Shown here: positions 37,407 through 46,900 of the stretch, piece by piece
How positions within the stretch are numbered: position 1 is the stretch's first letter
Layout of the letters: the number at the start of each line of letters is the position of its first letter
Assembly: GCA_013178165.1 (NCBI GenBank)
Contig: JABLXG010000004.1
Span: forward strand, 372,001 to 436,000
Reading direction: 5' to 3'
Source of the DNA: Anaerolineae bacterium
GTDB taxonomy: Bacteria > Chloroflexota > Anaerolineae > Aggregatilineales > Ch27
Length of the DNA stretch: 64,000 bases
Program-made: the position numbers and the translations under genes
The notes under the pieces: model-generated
What the model was told of the DNA's origin: nothing
Database searches by the model: none
What the model saw: the letters and a program-made list of their open reading frames with translations, nothing else

Positions 37407-39998
37407 ATGATTCCCCCCGATTCAGTATCCATGATCTCACCGGGCCAGCCGGATTCCGCGCTGGTTGCTGTGCTTGTTGATTCCGACGGGTGGGTTCGCG
37501 GCGGTGTCCTGCCGCCAGCGCTACGGGTGGCGCCGGGAGGCCCGCCCGGCGCGCTGCACCTGCAGGAGTTGCTGCAGCCATACGACAGCCGCTCGTTTGC
37601 TGCCTGGTGGGCAGCGCTTAAGCAGCAGGCAGATGACCAGGCGGAAGGTCAGGCGGCGGCACTGCTGAAGGCCAGCGGCGAACTGTTGCCGGTCACGGTG
37701 ACCGTGGTGAAGCTTGATGCGGACGGCTTTATGGTGGTATGCCTGCCGATGGGGTATCGCCGCCTGCTGTTCCTCAGCGCGTTGTACCGGATTGGCGTGG
37801 TCATCTCCCGCCTGGACCTGGATGATGTGCTGCGCACAGTACGCGAGGGAATCGCCGGGCTGATGCCGCTGGATGTGTTTCTGGTCGGCCTGTATGACCG
37901 CGAGACAGGACAGACCCGCTTGCGGGAGTTCTTCAGCGATGGTCGGTGCGAGGACGGCCCGACTCTGCCGCCGCATCAGGGGTTGACCGGCTGGGTGGTG
38001 GACAACCGAAAGACGCTGTTTATCCGCGATGTACTGCGCGATCCGCTGCCAGTGGCCTACATCCGCCATAAAACTCAGCCGCTGCCCCGCTCCCTGATGC
38101 TGGCGCCCCTGATCGCTCATGAGCAGGTGGTTGGTGTCCTCTCCATCCAGAGCTATGAGCCGGATACCTATACCGAAGAAGACCTGTGGATGCTGGAGGC
38201 GATTGCCGCGCAAACAGCGGTGGCGCTGGCCAACGCCCGACTGTACAGCGAGACAGCGGCGCGCCTGGAGACCCTGGTCGCCCTGCAGGATTTTTCAATG
38301 CGGCTGAGCACTGCACTTGAGGATCGCCAGGTAGCCGAGGCGGTGGGGCAAGCCGTCCTGCGCGTGTTTCAGCCGGAGGAAGTACTGCTATACCTGGCCG
38401 ATCGCCTGACCGGACATCTCCATCCTGTCGCTGCCTGGACTCCTGCCGGGGTGGCTGCGCTTCGCAGCGATCCGGTCAGCGATGGCCCGCTGAGCCGTGC
38501 CAGCCAGCAGGGAGAGCCGCGCTTCATCGGCATGGCGGGCGACGACCCGGCGCTGACGGCGGATCTTGGCTGGTCCCCGGCAGCGCTGGCGTTGCTGCCT
38601 ATCCGCCGGGGTGGGCAGGTATTCGGCCTGCTGGCAGTACTGTACCGGTCGGCGCATCACTGGAGCCAGGACGAGCGACGCGCCCTTGACCTGATTGTTC
38701 GCCAGGCTGCCGCCGCGCTGGACAGAAACCAGTACCACGATTCGCTGGCCCGCCGGCTGGAGCAGGTCTCGGCGCTATATGCACTGGCACAGCGGATCAC
38801 CGGCCAGCTGAACAGCGAGGAGATTCTGGCGCTGGTTGTCAACACCCTGCGGGACATCTTCCGCTGCCGGGCCTGTGTAATTGCCCTGTGCGATCCTGAC
38901 GGCAAACAGGTGACGATCCGGGCTGCGGCGGGAGTCAAGCCGGAGTGGCTGGGGCGGGTGAGCTTTCCGGTCGGCGAAGGGATCGCCGGGCGGGTGGTCG
39001 CTACTGGCCAGCCGATCTATGTGCCCGATGTCCATGTGGCGCCCGGCGTGCAGGTCTTCGATCCAGAGGTGCACAGCGTGATGGCTGTGCCGATCGCCTA
39101 TCAGGGGCGGGTGATCGGCTCCCTGAATCTGGACAGTGCCCAGGTGAATGCTTTCCTGCCTGAGCACGAGCATGTGCTGACCATCGCGGCGGCCCAGGTC
39201 GCCGCGGCGCTGGAAATCTCGCGGCTTTACCGCCAGGAAGCTGAGCGCAATCGTAGTCTGGCGGCGGCCAATGCCGAGCTGCAACGCCTGGAGAAGCTGC
39301 GCCAGGAGTTGCTGCAGAACCTCTCCCATGAATTGCGCACACCGCTGACCTACATTAAGGGCTATGGCAGCCTGTTGCAGGAAGGCGACCTGGGCGCTCT
39401 GCAACCGCCGCAACAGGAAGCCGTGCAGATCATCATGGACAGGACGGAGGCTGTCGAGCGCCTGATCAGCGATGTGTTCCGCCTGGAGCAGATTTCTGAG
39501 GCTGCGCTGGAACGTGAGCTGGTGGAGATCAATCAGCTTGCCCGCCAGGCTTTACAGGCCGCACAGGTGACTTATGAGGCGGCGGGGCTGGTCTTTGAGT
39601 TGCGTCTGGCGAAGAAGCCGATCTGGATTGAAGCGGATCGCCGTCGCCTCAACCAAGCGATAGATAACCTGTTGAGCAATGCGGTCAAGTTCACGCCCAG
39701 AGGCGGGAAGATCATTGTGGCGACGCGCCTGAGCGATGATGAACGCACGGTGGAGATCAGCGTCGCGGACACCGGGGTCGGAATCGCACCGGAGCATCTG
39801 TCCCACATTTTCGAGCGTTTCTACCGGGCCAGGGACCCGGCGCAGCCTCAAACCAGCGGGGCGGGCATCGGTCTGGCGCTGGTCCAACGGATCATGGAGG
39901 CACATGGCGGGCAGGTCCGGGTGGAGAGCCAGAAGGGTCGGGGCAGCCGCTTTACGCTGGTTCTGCCGTGCCCGGAGCAGCGTGAGCATGACCGCTGA
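37407..39998 (+). CDS. Triple-GAF soluble sensor histidine kinase
   Basis: 863 residues from the ATG at 37407, 19 bases after the small membrane gene. An N-terminal PAS-like region (about 10-95) is followed by three GAF domains (about 110-260, 265-420 and 430-600), a coil, HisKA with [11 protein letters not shown] (His641), and a full HATPase_c domain (DNLLSNAVKF, DTGVGIAPEH, GAGIGLALV). There are no membrane helices. It is the presumed output or input kinase of the KaiC-like locus. Its last bases overlap the start of the adenosine deaminase-like gene by 11 bases. Confidence 0.92.
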   Translation: MIPPDSVSMISPGQPDSALVAVLVDSDGWVRGGVLPPALRVAPGGPPGALHLQELLQPYDSRSFAAWWAALKQQADDQAEGQAAALLKASGELLPVTVTVVKLDADGFMVVCLPMGYRRLLFLSALYRIGVVISRLDLDDVLRTVREGIAGLMPLDVFLVGLYDRETGQTRLREFFSDGRCEDGPTLPPHQGLTGWVVDNRKTLFIRDVLRDPLPVAYIRHKTQPLPRSLMLAPLIAHEQVVGVLSIQSYEPDTYTEEDLWMLEAIAAQTAVALANARLYSETAARLETLVALQDFSMRLSTALEDRQVAEAVGQAVLRVFQPEEVLLYLADRLTGHLHPVAAWTPAGVAALRSDPVSDGPLSRASQQGEPRFIGMAGDDPALTADLGWSPAALALLPIRRGGQVFGLLAVLYRSAHHWSQDERRALDLIVRQAAAALDRNQYHDSLARRLEQVSALYALAQRITGQLNSEEILALVVNTLRDIFRCRACVIALCDPDGKQVTIRAAAGVKPEWLGRVSFPVGEGIAGRVVATGQPIYVPDVHVAPGVQVFDPEVHSVMAVPIAYQGRVIGSLNLDSAQVNAFLPEHEHVLTIAAAQVAAALEISRLYRQEAERNRSLAAANAELQRLEKLRQELLQNLSHELRTPLTYIKGYGSLLQEGDLGALQPPQQEAVQIIMDRTEAVERLISDVFRLEQISEAALERELVEINQLARQALQAAQVTYEAAGLVFELRLAKKPIWIEADRRRLNQAIDNLLSNAVKFTPRGGKIIVATRLSDDERTVEISVADTGVGIAPEHLSHIFERFYRARDPAQPQTSGAGIGLALVQRIMEAHGGQVRVESQKGRGSRFTLVLPCPEQREHDR

Positions 39999-41076
39999 AC
40001 GCATCCGCTGGCTGGCGGCCATGCCCAAGGTGGATCTGCACCGCCACCTGGAAGGGGCGATCCGCCTGCAGACGCTGGTGGAAATCGCGCGTACCTGTCG
40101 CCTGGACGTGCCGGCGCTTGACCCGGATGGGCTGCGGTCGTATGTCCAGATGATGCCCGCAGACCCCCGCACAGTGGAATGCTTCCTGAGCAAGTTCGAC
40201 GTATTGCGCCGCTTTTACCGCTCGCCGGAAATCATCAGGCGGATCACGGCGGAGGCGATCGCCGACGCAGCGGCCGATCAGGTGCGCTATCTGGAGTTGC
40301 GCTTTACGCCCTGGGCGCTGGCCAGCCAGATGCGCTACCGCCTCAGGGATGTGGTGGAGTGGGTCTGTGATGCCGCCGCGGAAGCAGCCCGCAGCCAGGC
40401 GATCCGCGTCGGGCTGGTGGTCTCACTCAGCCGCCACGAGCCGATCGAACTGGGGTTGCAGACGGTCGAGGCGGCGCTGGCCTGCCGTGACCGGGGTGTG
40501 GTTGGGCTGGACCTGGCGGGACATGAGAACGCTGACTTCCCGGCGCGGCCCTTTGGCCCGCTGTTCCTGGAAGCCAAGGCAGCCGGGCTGGGGATCACCA
40601 TTCACGCCGGGGAATGGCACGGACCGGAGAACGTCCGCGACGCGATCGAGCACATGCACGCCGATCGCGTCGGGCACGGGGTGCGCATTATCGAGGATTC
40701 GGGGGTGGTGCAACTGGCCCGCCAGCGCGGGGTAGCCTTTGAAATCTGTCCGACCAGCAACCTGCAGACTGGCTCGGTGCGCAGCGCCGGGCAGCATCCC
40801 CTGCGCGACCTGCGCGATCTGGGCCTGCCCGTGACCATTAACACTGACGATCCGGCGGTCAGCGGCGTCACGCTCACGGATGAATATGCGCTGGCGCTGG
40901 AGCAGCTCGGTTTTAGCCCGGACGATTTGCGTGCCAGCATCATCACGGCAGCACAGGTTTCGTTCCTGCCTCTGGCGGAAAAGGCGCGATTGGTCAGCGA
41001 ACTCCGCGAGGCGCTGGCGCGCCATGCTGCTGTACAGCCCTTTCCGGGGACAGTGGGAAACACAGGCGAGGGGTAA
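39988..41076 (+). CDS. add: Adenosine deaminase family enzyme
   Basis: 362 residues from the ATG at 39988, inside the end of the kinase gene, with GGAG upstream. Zinc-binding and catalytic motifs of the ADA family are clear: PKVDLHRHLEGAIR near the start, HAGEWHGPENV (His/Glu), HADRVGHGVRI, and TINTDDPAVSG with the metal Asp. It deaminates adenosine (or a related amino-purine) to inosine. Substrate choice within the family (adenosine, adenine, modified adenosines) cannot be fixed by eye. The next gene's ATG shares one base with its stop. Confidence 0.9.
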   Translation: MTAERIRWLAAMPKVDLHRHLEGAIRLQTLVEIARTCRLDVPALDPDGLRSYVQMMPADPRTVECFLSKFDVLRRFYRSPEIIRRITAEAIADAAADQVRYLELRFTPWALASQMRYRLRDVVEWVCDAAAEAARSQAIRVGLVVSLSRHEPIELGLQTVEAALACRDRGVVGLDLAGHENADFPARPFGPLFLEAKAAGLGITIHAGEWHGPENVRDAIEHMHADRVGHGVRIIEDSGVVQLARQRGVAFEICPTSNLQTGSVRSAGQHPLRDLRDLGLPVTINTDDPAVSGVTLTDEYALALEQLGFSPDDLRASIITAAQVSFLPLAEKARLVSELREALARHAAVQPFPGTVGNTGEG

Positions 41077-41939
41077 TGTTGCGAATCGGCGATCTGGAAG
41101 TGCATCTGATCAATGATGGGCTGATGTGGCTGGACGCTGGCGGGGTCTTTGGGCTGGTGCCGCGCGTTCTGTGGAGCCAGTTTGTTGCTGCGGATGAGAA
41201 CAACCTGGTACCGATGACGCTGCACTGTCTGGCGCTGCGGGCTGGTGGTAAGACTATCATCGTGGATACCGGCCTGGGTGATAAGCTCTCGCCCAAGATG
41301 CGCGCGATCTGGCATCTTCAGCAGCCAGAGGGCAGGTTGCTGGACGGCCTGGCCCGCCTGGGCATCCGTCCGGAAGAGGTTGATCTGGTGATCAATACGC
41401 ATCTGCACGCCGATCACTGCGGAGGCAACACGCGCTTCGACCAATCCGGTGCTGTTGTGCCGGTATTCCCCAATGCGGAGTATGTGGTGCAGCGGCGCGA
41501 ATACGAAGATGCCTTGCATCCCAACGAGCGCACGCGGGCGACGTACTTCCCGGTCAACTACCAGCCACTGGCCGCTGCCGGGCAGCTACGCCTGCTGGAG
41601 CGGGAACAGGAGGAACTGGCGCCGGGGGTGTTCGCCGTACGGACGCCGGGCCACACCCCTGGCCACATGAGCGTACGCCTGGAAAGTGGTGGTGAGCAGG
41701 CGCTGTTTGTCTGCGATCTGGCAACGCTGGCCGTTCACTTTGTCCGGCTGGGCTGGATGACTGCCTACGATGTGGAGCCGCTGGTCACGTTGGAAACCAA
41801 GCGACGCTGGACGCGCTGGGCGCTGGAGCATAACGCCCTGTTGATCTTCTCTCACGACAGCCAGATCGCTGCCGGGCGGCTGATCCAGGCGGGCGATGGC
41901 CTGCCGGAGATCGTCCCGGTGTCGTTCCCCCGCGCCTAG
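41076..41939 (+). CDS. Metallo-beta-lactamase-fold hydrolase
   Basis: 287 residues. The metal-binding THLHADHCGG motif (about 109-118), a later GHTPGH motif, CDLA and the final His (SHDS) define a lactonase/glyoxalase-II-like MBL fold, close to AHL-lactonase-type (AttM) proteins by overall layout. It is translationally linked to the adenosine deaminase gene (ATG overlaps its stop). The substrate is unknown. The stop overlaps the convergent gene on the minus strand by 4 bases. Confidence 0.85.
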   Translation: MLRIGDLEVHLINDGLMWLDAGGVFGLVPRVLWSQFVAADENNLVPMTLHCLALRAGGKTIIVDTGLGDKLSPKMRAIWHLQQPEGRLLDGLARLGIRPEEVDLVINTHLHADHCGGNTRFDQSGAVVPVFPNAEYVVQRREYEDALHPNERTRATYFPVNYQPLAAAGQLRLLEREQEELAPGVFAVRTPGHTPGHMSVRLESGGEQALFVCDLATLAVHFVRLGWMTAYDVEPLVTLETKRRWTRWALEHNALLIFSHDSQIAAGRLIQAGDGLPEIVPVSFPRA

Positions 41940-42886
41940 CTGCGCAGTTCCCACTCGCGGATGGCTTCCTGCACAAAGGCGCGCACAGCATCGTCAGCAA
42001 TGTCGGCGACGGCTTCGTAAGAGTTGTCATCTACCTCAATCAGTACGCCCCCTGCGACGGACTGTCTGATGTGAATCCGGCGTCCGGTGAATTCCGGCGT
42101 GCGCAGCAGCATTTGCTGGAGCACCGCATCGATCTGCTCCGGGATGCTTAACGGCACGGGCGCGCCCGCGGGGACCCGTCCGCCGCTTTGCACCAGCTTC
42201 CTCACGTTGTCAAAAAACGAGCCGATCGGTTCCGCTGGCGGCGTGGTATCGGTAATGAGGTCAATCGGCGGTGCGACCGGCGGGGCTGGGGGGATTTTGA
42301 CCGATGGGGTGGGTTGCGCTGCCGGGGGAGCGGGTTGCTCTACCAGCGCAGGGGACGGCTCCGGCGTGGGCGGAGCCTCAGCGGGGACGGCGCGGGCGAT
42401 GATGGTCAGTTCGCGCAGGGCAGCCATGAAGCGGCGCTCGTGCCCGGCAACCCTGATTTCTGCCAGGCTACGGAAGCTCTGATCCCCGATCTGGACAATC
42501 AGCGTTCCATCTGTGACATCGCGCCAGAGGCGCATCACTTCAACGGCGTCAGGCGGCGCGCTGGCGGGCCGGGATGTAGCCGCGCCGCGCGCGCCGGCGG
42601 GCAGCGGCGTAGATGAAGCCGGGCGTGTGCGCTTTGCCTCCATGGTGGCTTTCTCCTCTTCCGTATAAAAGAAGAAATGCCAGATGCGGGCCAGAACGCC
42701 TGGCGCGGGCTGGCTGCTTTGTGGCGCGGGCGGGAGCTGACGCCCGCCAGCGGAGGGACGTGATGCGCGGCGGTCTTGCTGGTTGCGCCGCCACAGGAAG
42801 AACGCGCCCAGCAGAAAGAGCACACTCACAGCGCTGAGGGCGAAGATCAGTGGCACGATCTGTTCAATAGTGACCTGGTTTTCCAT
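41936..42886 (-). CDS. Single-helix membrane protein with a duplicated small domain
   Basis: 316 residues. One membrane helix near the N-terminus (about 11-32, then WRRRN), a Pro/Ala/Arg-rich linker, a first small domain (113-165), another long Pro-rich linker (170-245) and a second small domain (247-316). The two domains look alike: TLIVQIGDQSF..LAEI....RRF..ALREL against VLIEVDDNSYEAVADI..D.VR.FVQEAIRE. I do not recognise the family. It lies upstream of nothing obvious and converges on the MBL gene. Confidence 0.75.
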   Translation of the reverse strand: MENQVTIEQIVPLIFALSAVSVLFLLGAFFLWRRNQQDRRASRPSAGGRQLPPAPQSSQPAPGVLARIWHFFFYTEEEKATMEAKRTRPASSTPLPAGARGAATSRPASAPPDAVEVMRLWRDVTDGTLIVQIGDQSFRSLAEIRVAGHERRFMAALRELTIIARAVPAEAPPTPEPSPALVEQPAPPAAQPTPSVKIPPAPPVAPPIDLITDTTPPAEPIGSFFDNVRKLVQSGGRVPAGAPVPLSIPEQIDAVLQQMLLRTPEFTGRRIHIRQSVAGGVLIEVDDNSYEAVADIADDAVRAFVQEAIREWELRS

Positions 42887-42925
42887 GGTCTGGAGCCTCG
42901 ATGTGTTTATCCTGCATTTGCATTG

Positions 42926-43753
42926 TCAACCGGAATGAAGCGGCTGGCAAGCCGGACAGATATGCGTGGAGCGTCCGCCGACGACCAGGCGCGTGATGGG
43001 CGTCCCGCAGCGCCGGCAAGGTTCGCCAGTTCGACCATAGACGTAGAAATACTCTTGCGATTCGCCGGGCGTGCCATCTGGTTTGCGGTACCAGTTCACG
43101 CTGGCCCCTTCATGGTCGATGCCCGCGGCCAGGGCGGCGCGAATGCTGGCATAGAGGAGGGCCTGTTCCCTGGCATTCAGGGAGCCAGCCTCCTGCTGGG
43201 GATGAAGGCCAGCGCGGAAGAGGGCTTCGTCAGCATAGATATTGCCAATCCCGGCGACGAACGACTGATCCAGCAGCAACGGTTTGAGCGCGCCGCGCCG
43301 CCCGGCCAGCCGCTCCAGAAAGCGGTCGAGCGTGAAATCGTCGGCTAGCGGTTCCGGGCCGAGCCTGCCGATCACCAGGGCCGGATCAGGGGTGAGGTAG
43401 ACACGCCCGAACTTACGCGCGTCGGAAAAGCGAAGCTGGTGAGCGTTGTCCAGCTGGAAGCGAAAGTGCACCCAGCGGTCGGCTTCATTGTGGTCGGCAT
43501 CCGGGACCACATAGAGCCGTCCGGTCATCTTGAGGTGGATGATCAGTGTGGCGGTATCCAGATCAGCCAGGATGTACTTGCCCCGCCGCCACAGCTGGCG
43601 AATGGTCTGCCCTGCGATCTGCGCGGCGAAGTCCTCCGGTGGCGGAAAGATCAGGCAGTTGGGCCAGTCCAGCCAGACGCCGGTGATCACGCGCCCGCTG
43701 AGGGCCGGACGCAGCCCGCGCACTACCGTTTCGACTTCGGGGAGTTCAGGCAT
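42926..43753 (-). CDS. mutM: Formamidopyrimidine-DNA glycosylase (Fpg/MutM)
   Basis: 275 residues from the ATG at 43753, chosen because GGAG is 6 bases upstream and because the mature enzyme must begin with the catalytic Pro (MPELPEVET). It removes 8-oxoguanine and other oxidised purines and nicks the abasic site. The H2TH region (QSFVAGIGNIYADEALF) and the C-terminal zinc finger (four Cys, CRRCG...CPACQ) are intact. A probable promoter is TTGCCT-17-CATAAT at 43794-43822. Confidence 0.97.
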   Translation of the reverse strand: MPELPEVETVVRGLRPALSGRVITGVWLDWPNCLIFPPPEDFAAQIAGQTIRQLWRRGKYILADLDTATLIIHLKMTGRLYVVPDADHNEADRWVHFRFQLDNAHQLRFSDARKFGRVYLTPDPALVIGRLGPEPLADDFTLDRFLERLAGRRGALKPLLLDQSFVAGIGNIYADEALFRAGLHPQQEAGSLNAREQALLYASIRAALAAGIDHEGASVNWYRKPDGTPGESQEYFYVYGRTGEPCRRCGTPITRLVVGGRSTHICPACQPLHSG

Positions 43754-43793
43754 GCTTGCTCCAGGGGTGCCAGGATGTTGACCGCTGCCCTCT

Positions 43794-43822
43794 ATTATGT
43801 GTACCTGGACTGCGCCAGGCAA
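43794..43822 (-). promoter_or_regulatory. Candidate promoter of mutM
   Basis: TTGCCT (43817-43822), 17-base spacer, CATAAT (43794-43799) on the minus strand, 41 bases before the start codon. Confidence 0.4.
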
Positions 43823-43873
43823 CGCCAATCCTGGCGCTACACCTTAAAATCCGGGCGGTCGCCCGACCGCCTG

Positions 43874-43882
43874 TGCTATAAT
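43874..43882 (+). promoter_or_regulatory. Extended -10 promoter of dnaE
   Basis: TGCTATAAT, identical to the secA element, 71 bases before the dnaE start; no -35 box is visible. Confidence 0.6.
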
Positions 43883-43952
43883 GGCCGGCAAGCAGGCGGC
43901 ATGGCCCGCTGCCTCCCTCCTGGTTAGCTGAGCGCGTGTACTGGAAGCGGTG

Positions 43953-46900
43953 ATGAGCGCGGATAAACCCTTCGTCCATCTGCATGTCCATACCGAATAC
44001 TCCCTGCTGGACGGCCTGAGCAAGATCGACCGGCTGGTAGCACGCACCAAAGAGCTGGGCATGCCGGCGCTGGCGATCACCGATCATGGCACGATGTTCG
44101 GCGTGATCGAGTTCTTCCGGGCGGCCAGGAAGGCAGGGATCAAGCCCGTTATCGGCATGGAGGCGTACCTGGCCCGACGCAGTATGGATGACCGCGATCC
44201 AACTCTGGACTCCAAGCCGTATCATCTGCTGCTACTGGCCCGCAACCAGACGGGCTATCGCAACCTGCTCAAGCTGGCCAGCGAATCCCAGATCCGCGGT
44301 TACTACTACCGCCCGCGTGTGGACAAAGAACTGCTCGCCCGCCACGCTGAAGGGCTGATCGCGACCAGTGGCTGCCTGGCGGCGGAAATCCCGCGCTTAC
44401 TGGAAGAAGGCAAAGACGATCGCACCCTGCGCGAACTGATCGGCTGGTACCAGGATGTCTTTGGCCCGGAGAACTTCTACCTGGAACTGCAGGAACACGA
44501 TATCGACCAACTTCGGGCGCTGAACCGCTGGCTGGTGGCCAACAGCAAGTCTAACGGGGTGCCGTTGGTAGCGACCAACGATACGCACTACATCATGCCG
44601 GAAGACTACGATCCGCATGATACCCTGCTGTGCATCCAGACTGGCAGCCTCAAGAGCGAGCCGAACCGGATGCGCATGACCGATCCCAGCTATCACCTCC
44701 GCACGCCGGAAGAGATGTGGCAGCTTTTCGCTGAGGTGCCAGAGGCGCTGACTAACACGCTGGCGATCGCCGAGCAGTGTGAGGTCGAGCTTGAGTACGA
44801 CGGCTACCATCTGCCGGTGTTCCCCGTGCCGGAAGGTTACGACGAGCAATCCTACCTGCGTTACCTGTGTGAGAAGGGGTTGCGCTGGCGCTATGGCGAG
44901 CAGGCTGCTGATTCGCGGATTATTGAGCGCCTGAATTACGAACTGGAAATCATTCACCGCATGGGGTTCGACACGTATTTCCTGATCGTGTGGGACCTGT
45001 GCGAGTTTGCTCGCCATGCTGACATCTGGTGGAATGTGCGCGGCAGCGGTGCGGGTAGCGTGGCGGCTTACTGCCTGGGTATCACCAGCATTGATCCACT
45101 GCGCAATAGCCTGATTTTCGAACGGTTCCTCAACCCGGGCCGTGTGTCGATGCCCGATATTGACCTGGATTATCCTGACGATCGGCGGGCGGAGATGATC
45201 GCCTATACCGCGCATAAATACGGCGAGGACAAAGTCGCCGCGATCATCACGTTCGGGACACTGGGTTCCAAAGCGGCCATCCGTGATGTGGGCCGTGCGC
45301 TGGATATGGAGCAGACGGACATCAACCGGATCGCCGGGCTGCTGCCCGGTGGGGCTAAACCGGCTAAATTCAGCGATGTGCTGGGCGACGATCCGACCAA
45401 GGCGGTTGCCGAACTCAAGCAACTCTATGCCTCCAACCCGGATGTCAGGAAGCTGATCGACACAGCGCGTAGTCTGGAAGGGGTGGTACGTCACGCCAGC
45501 ACCCACGCCGCCGGCGTGATCGTGGCCGATCGTCCGCTGGACGAGTACATCCCATTGCATCGCCCAACCAAAGGCTCGGCGGAGGAAGCACCGGTTAAGC
45601 TGGTGACGCAGTTCGATATGGAGACCTGCGAATCCATCGGGCTGCTGAAGGTGGACTTTCTGGGGCTGGCCACGCTGACGATCATGCGCAAGGCGTGCGA
45701 GTTGATCGAGAAGTATCACGGCGTCCGCTACACGATGGAGAACATCCCTTACCGGCCTGACCCGAATGACCCGGTCAAGACGCGCATGGTTCAGGAGATG
45801 TTTGACCTGATCGGACGCGGCGAGACCATCGGTGTCTTTCAGGTGGAAAGCGCCGGGATGCGCAAGATGCTGACGGAGATGCGCCCAAAGACGTTTGAGA
45901 ACATCATCGCGGCTATCTCCCTCTATCGCCCCGGGCCGATGGAGTACATCCCGATGTATAACCGCCGCCTGCACGGGGAAGAGGTGGTGGAGTACAAACA
46001 CCCCAAACTGATCCCGATCCTGGAGGAGACGTACGGCATCATCGTCTACCAGGAACAGATCATGCAGATCGCTTCGGAACTGTTCGGCTACTCGCTGGGC
46101 GATGCTGACCTGATGCGCCGCGCTGTCTCCAAGAAGAAGGAAAAGGATCTGCTGGAGCACAAAGCCATCTTCATGGAGCGTGGGCCGCAGTACGGCGTCG
46201 ATCCGGAAACCGCGGAGGCGATCTTCAACGACATTGAGTACTTCGCCCGGTATGGGTTCAATAAGTCCCATGCCGCCGATTATGCCGTGATCACCTGCCA
46301 GACGGCCTTCCTCAAGGCGCATTACCCGGTCGAGTACATGACCGCCCTGCTGACCGTCTGGCGCGACGACACCTCCAAGGTCTCCCATTTCACGGCGGAG
46401 TGCCGCCGGATGGGCATCCCGATCCTGCCGCCGGATGTCAACGCCAGCGAACTGGACTTCACGATTGAGCAGCTGCCAGACGGGCGGCGCGGCATCCGTT
46501 ACGGGTTGGGGGCGATCAAGAACGCCGGGGCGGGGCCGCTGGAGCATATCCTGCAACAACGGGCAGCAGGCGGGCCATTCGCCGATCTGGCTGACTTTTG
46601 CCGGCGCGTTGACCTGCGCATCGTGCAGAAGCGCGCCCTCGAAAGCATGATCAAGGTCGGTACGCTCGATTCCTTTGGCTCGCGCACCCAGTTATTGGCC
46701 CTGCTTGATCGTATGTTGAATTACAGCGCGGAACATCATCGGGCGGCGGATGTCGGCCAGTTGAGTCTGTTTGGGGAGGCAACCGGCGTGCAGTTTGATG
46801 TCGCCGATGACCTGCTGGTCAACCTGCCGGATGTTCCGGAGGCTGACCCGCGGGAGATGCTCAAGTGGGAGAAAGAGCTGGTCGGCCTGTACGTGACCAG

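Noticed and set aside
43754-43952. tRNA-like folding between mutM and dnaE
   Set aside because: No cloverleaf with GTTC-type T-loop and CCA end; the region is explained by two divergent promoters.
44397-46559. 720-codon open frame antisense to dnaE
   Set aside because: It lies wholly opposite conserved dnaE motifs, has no ribosome site or family resemblance, and such frames are common in GC-rich genes.
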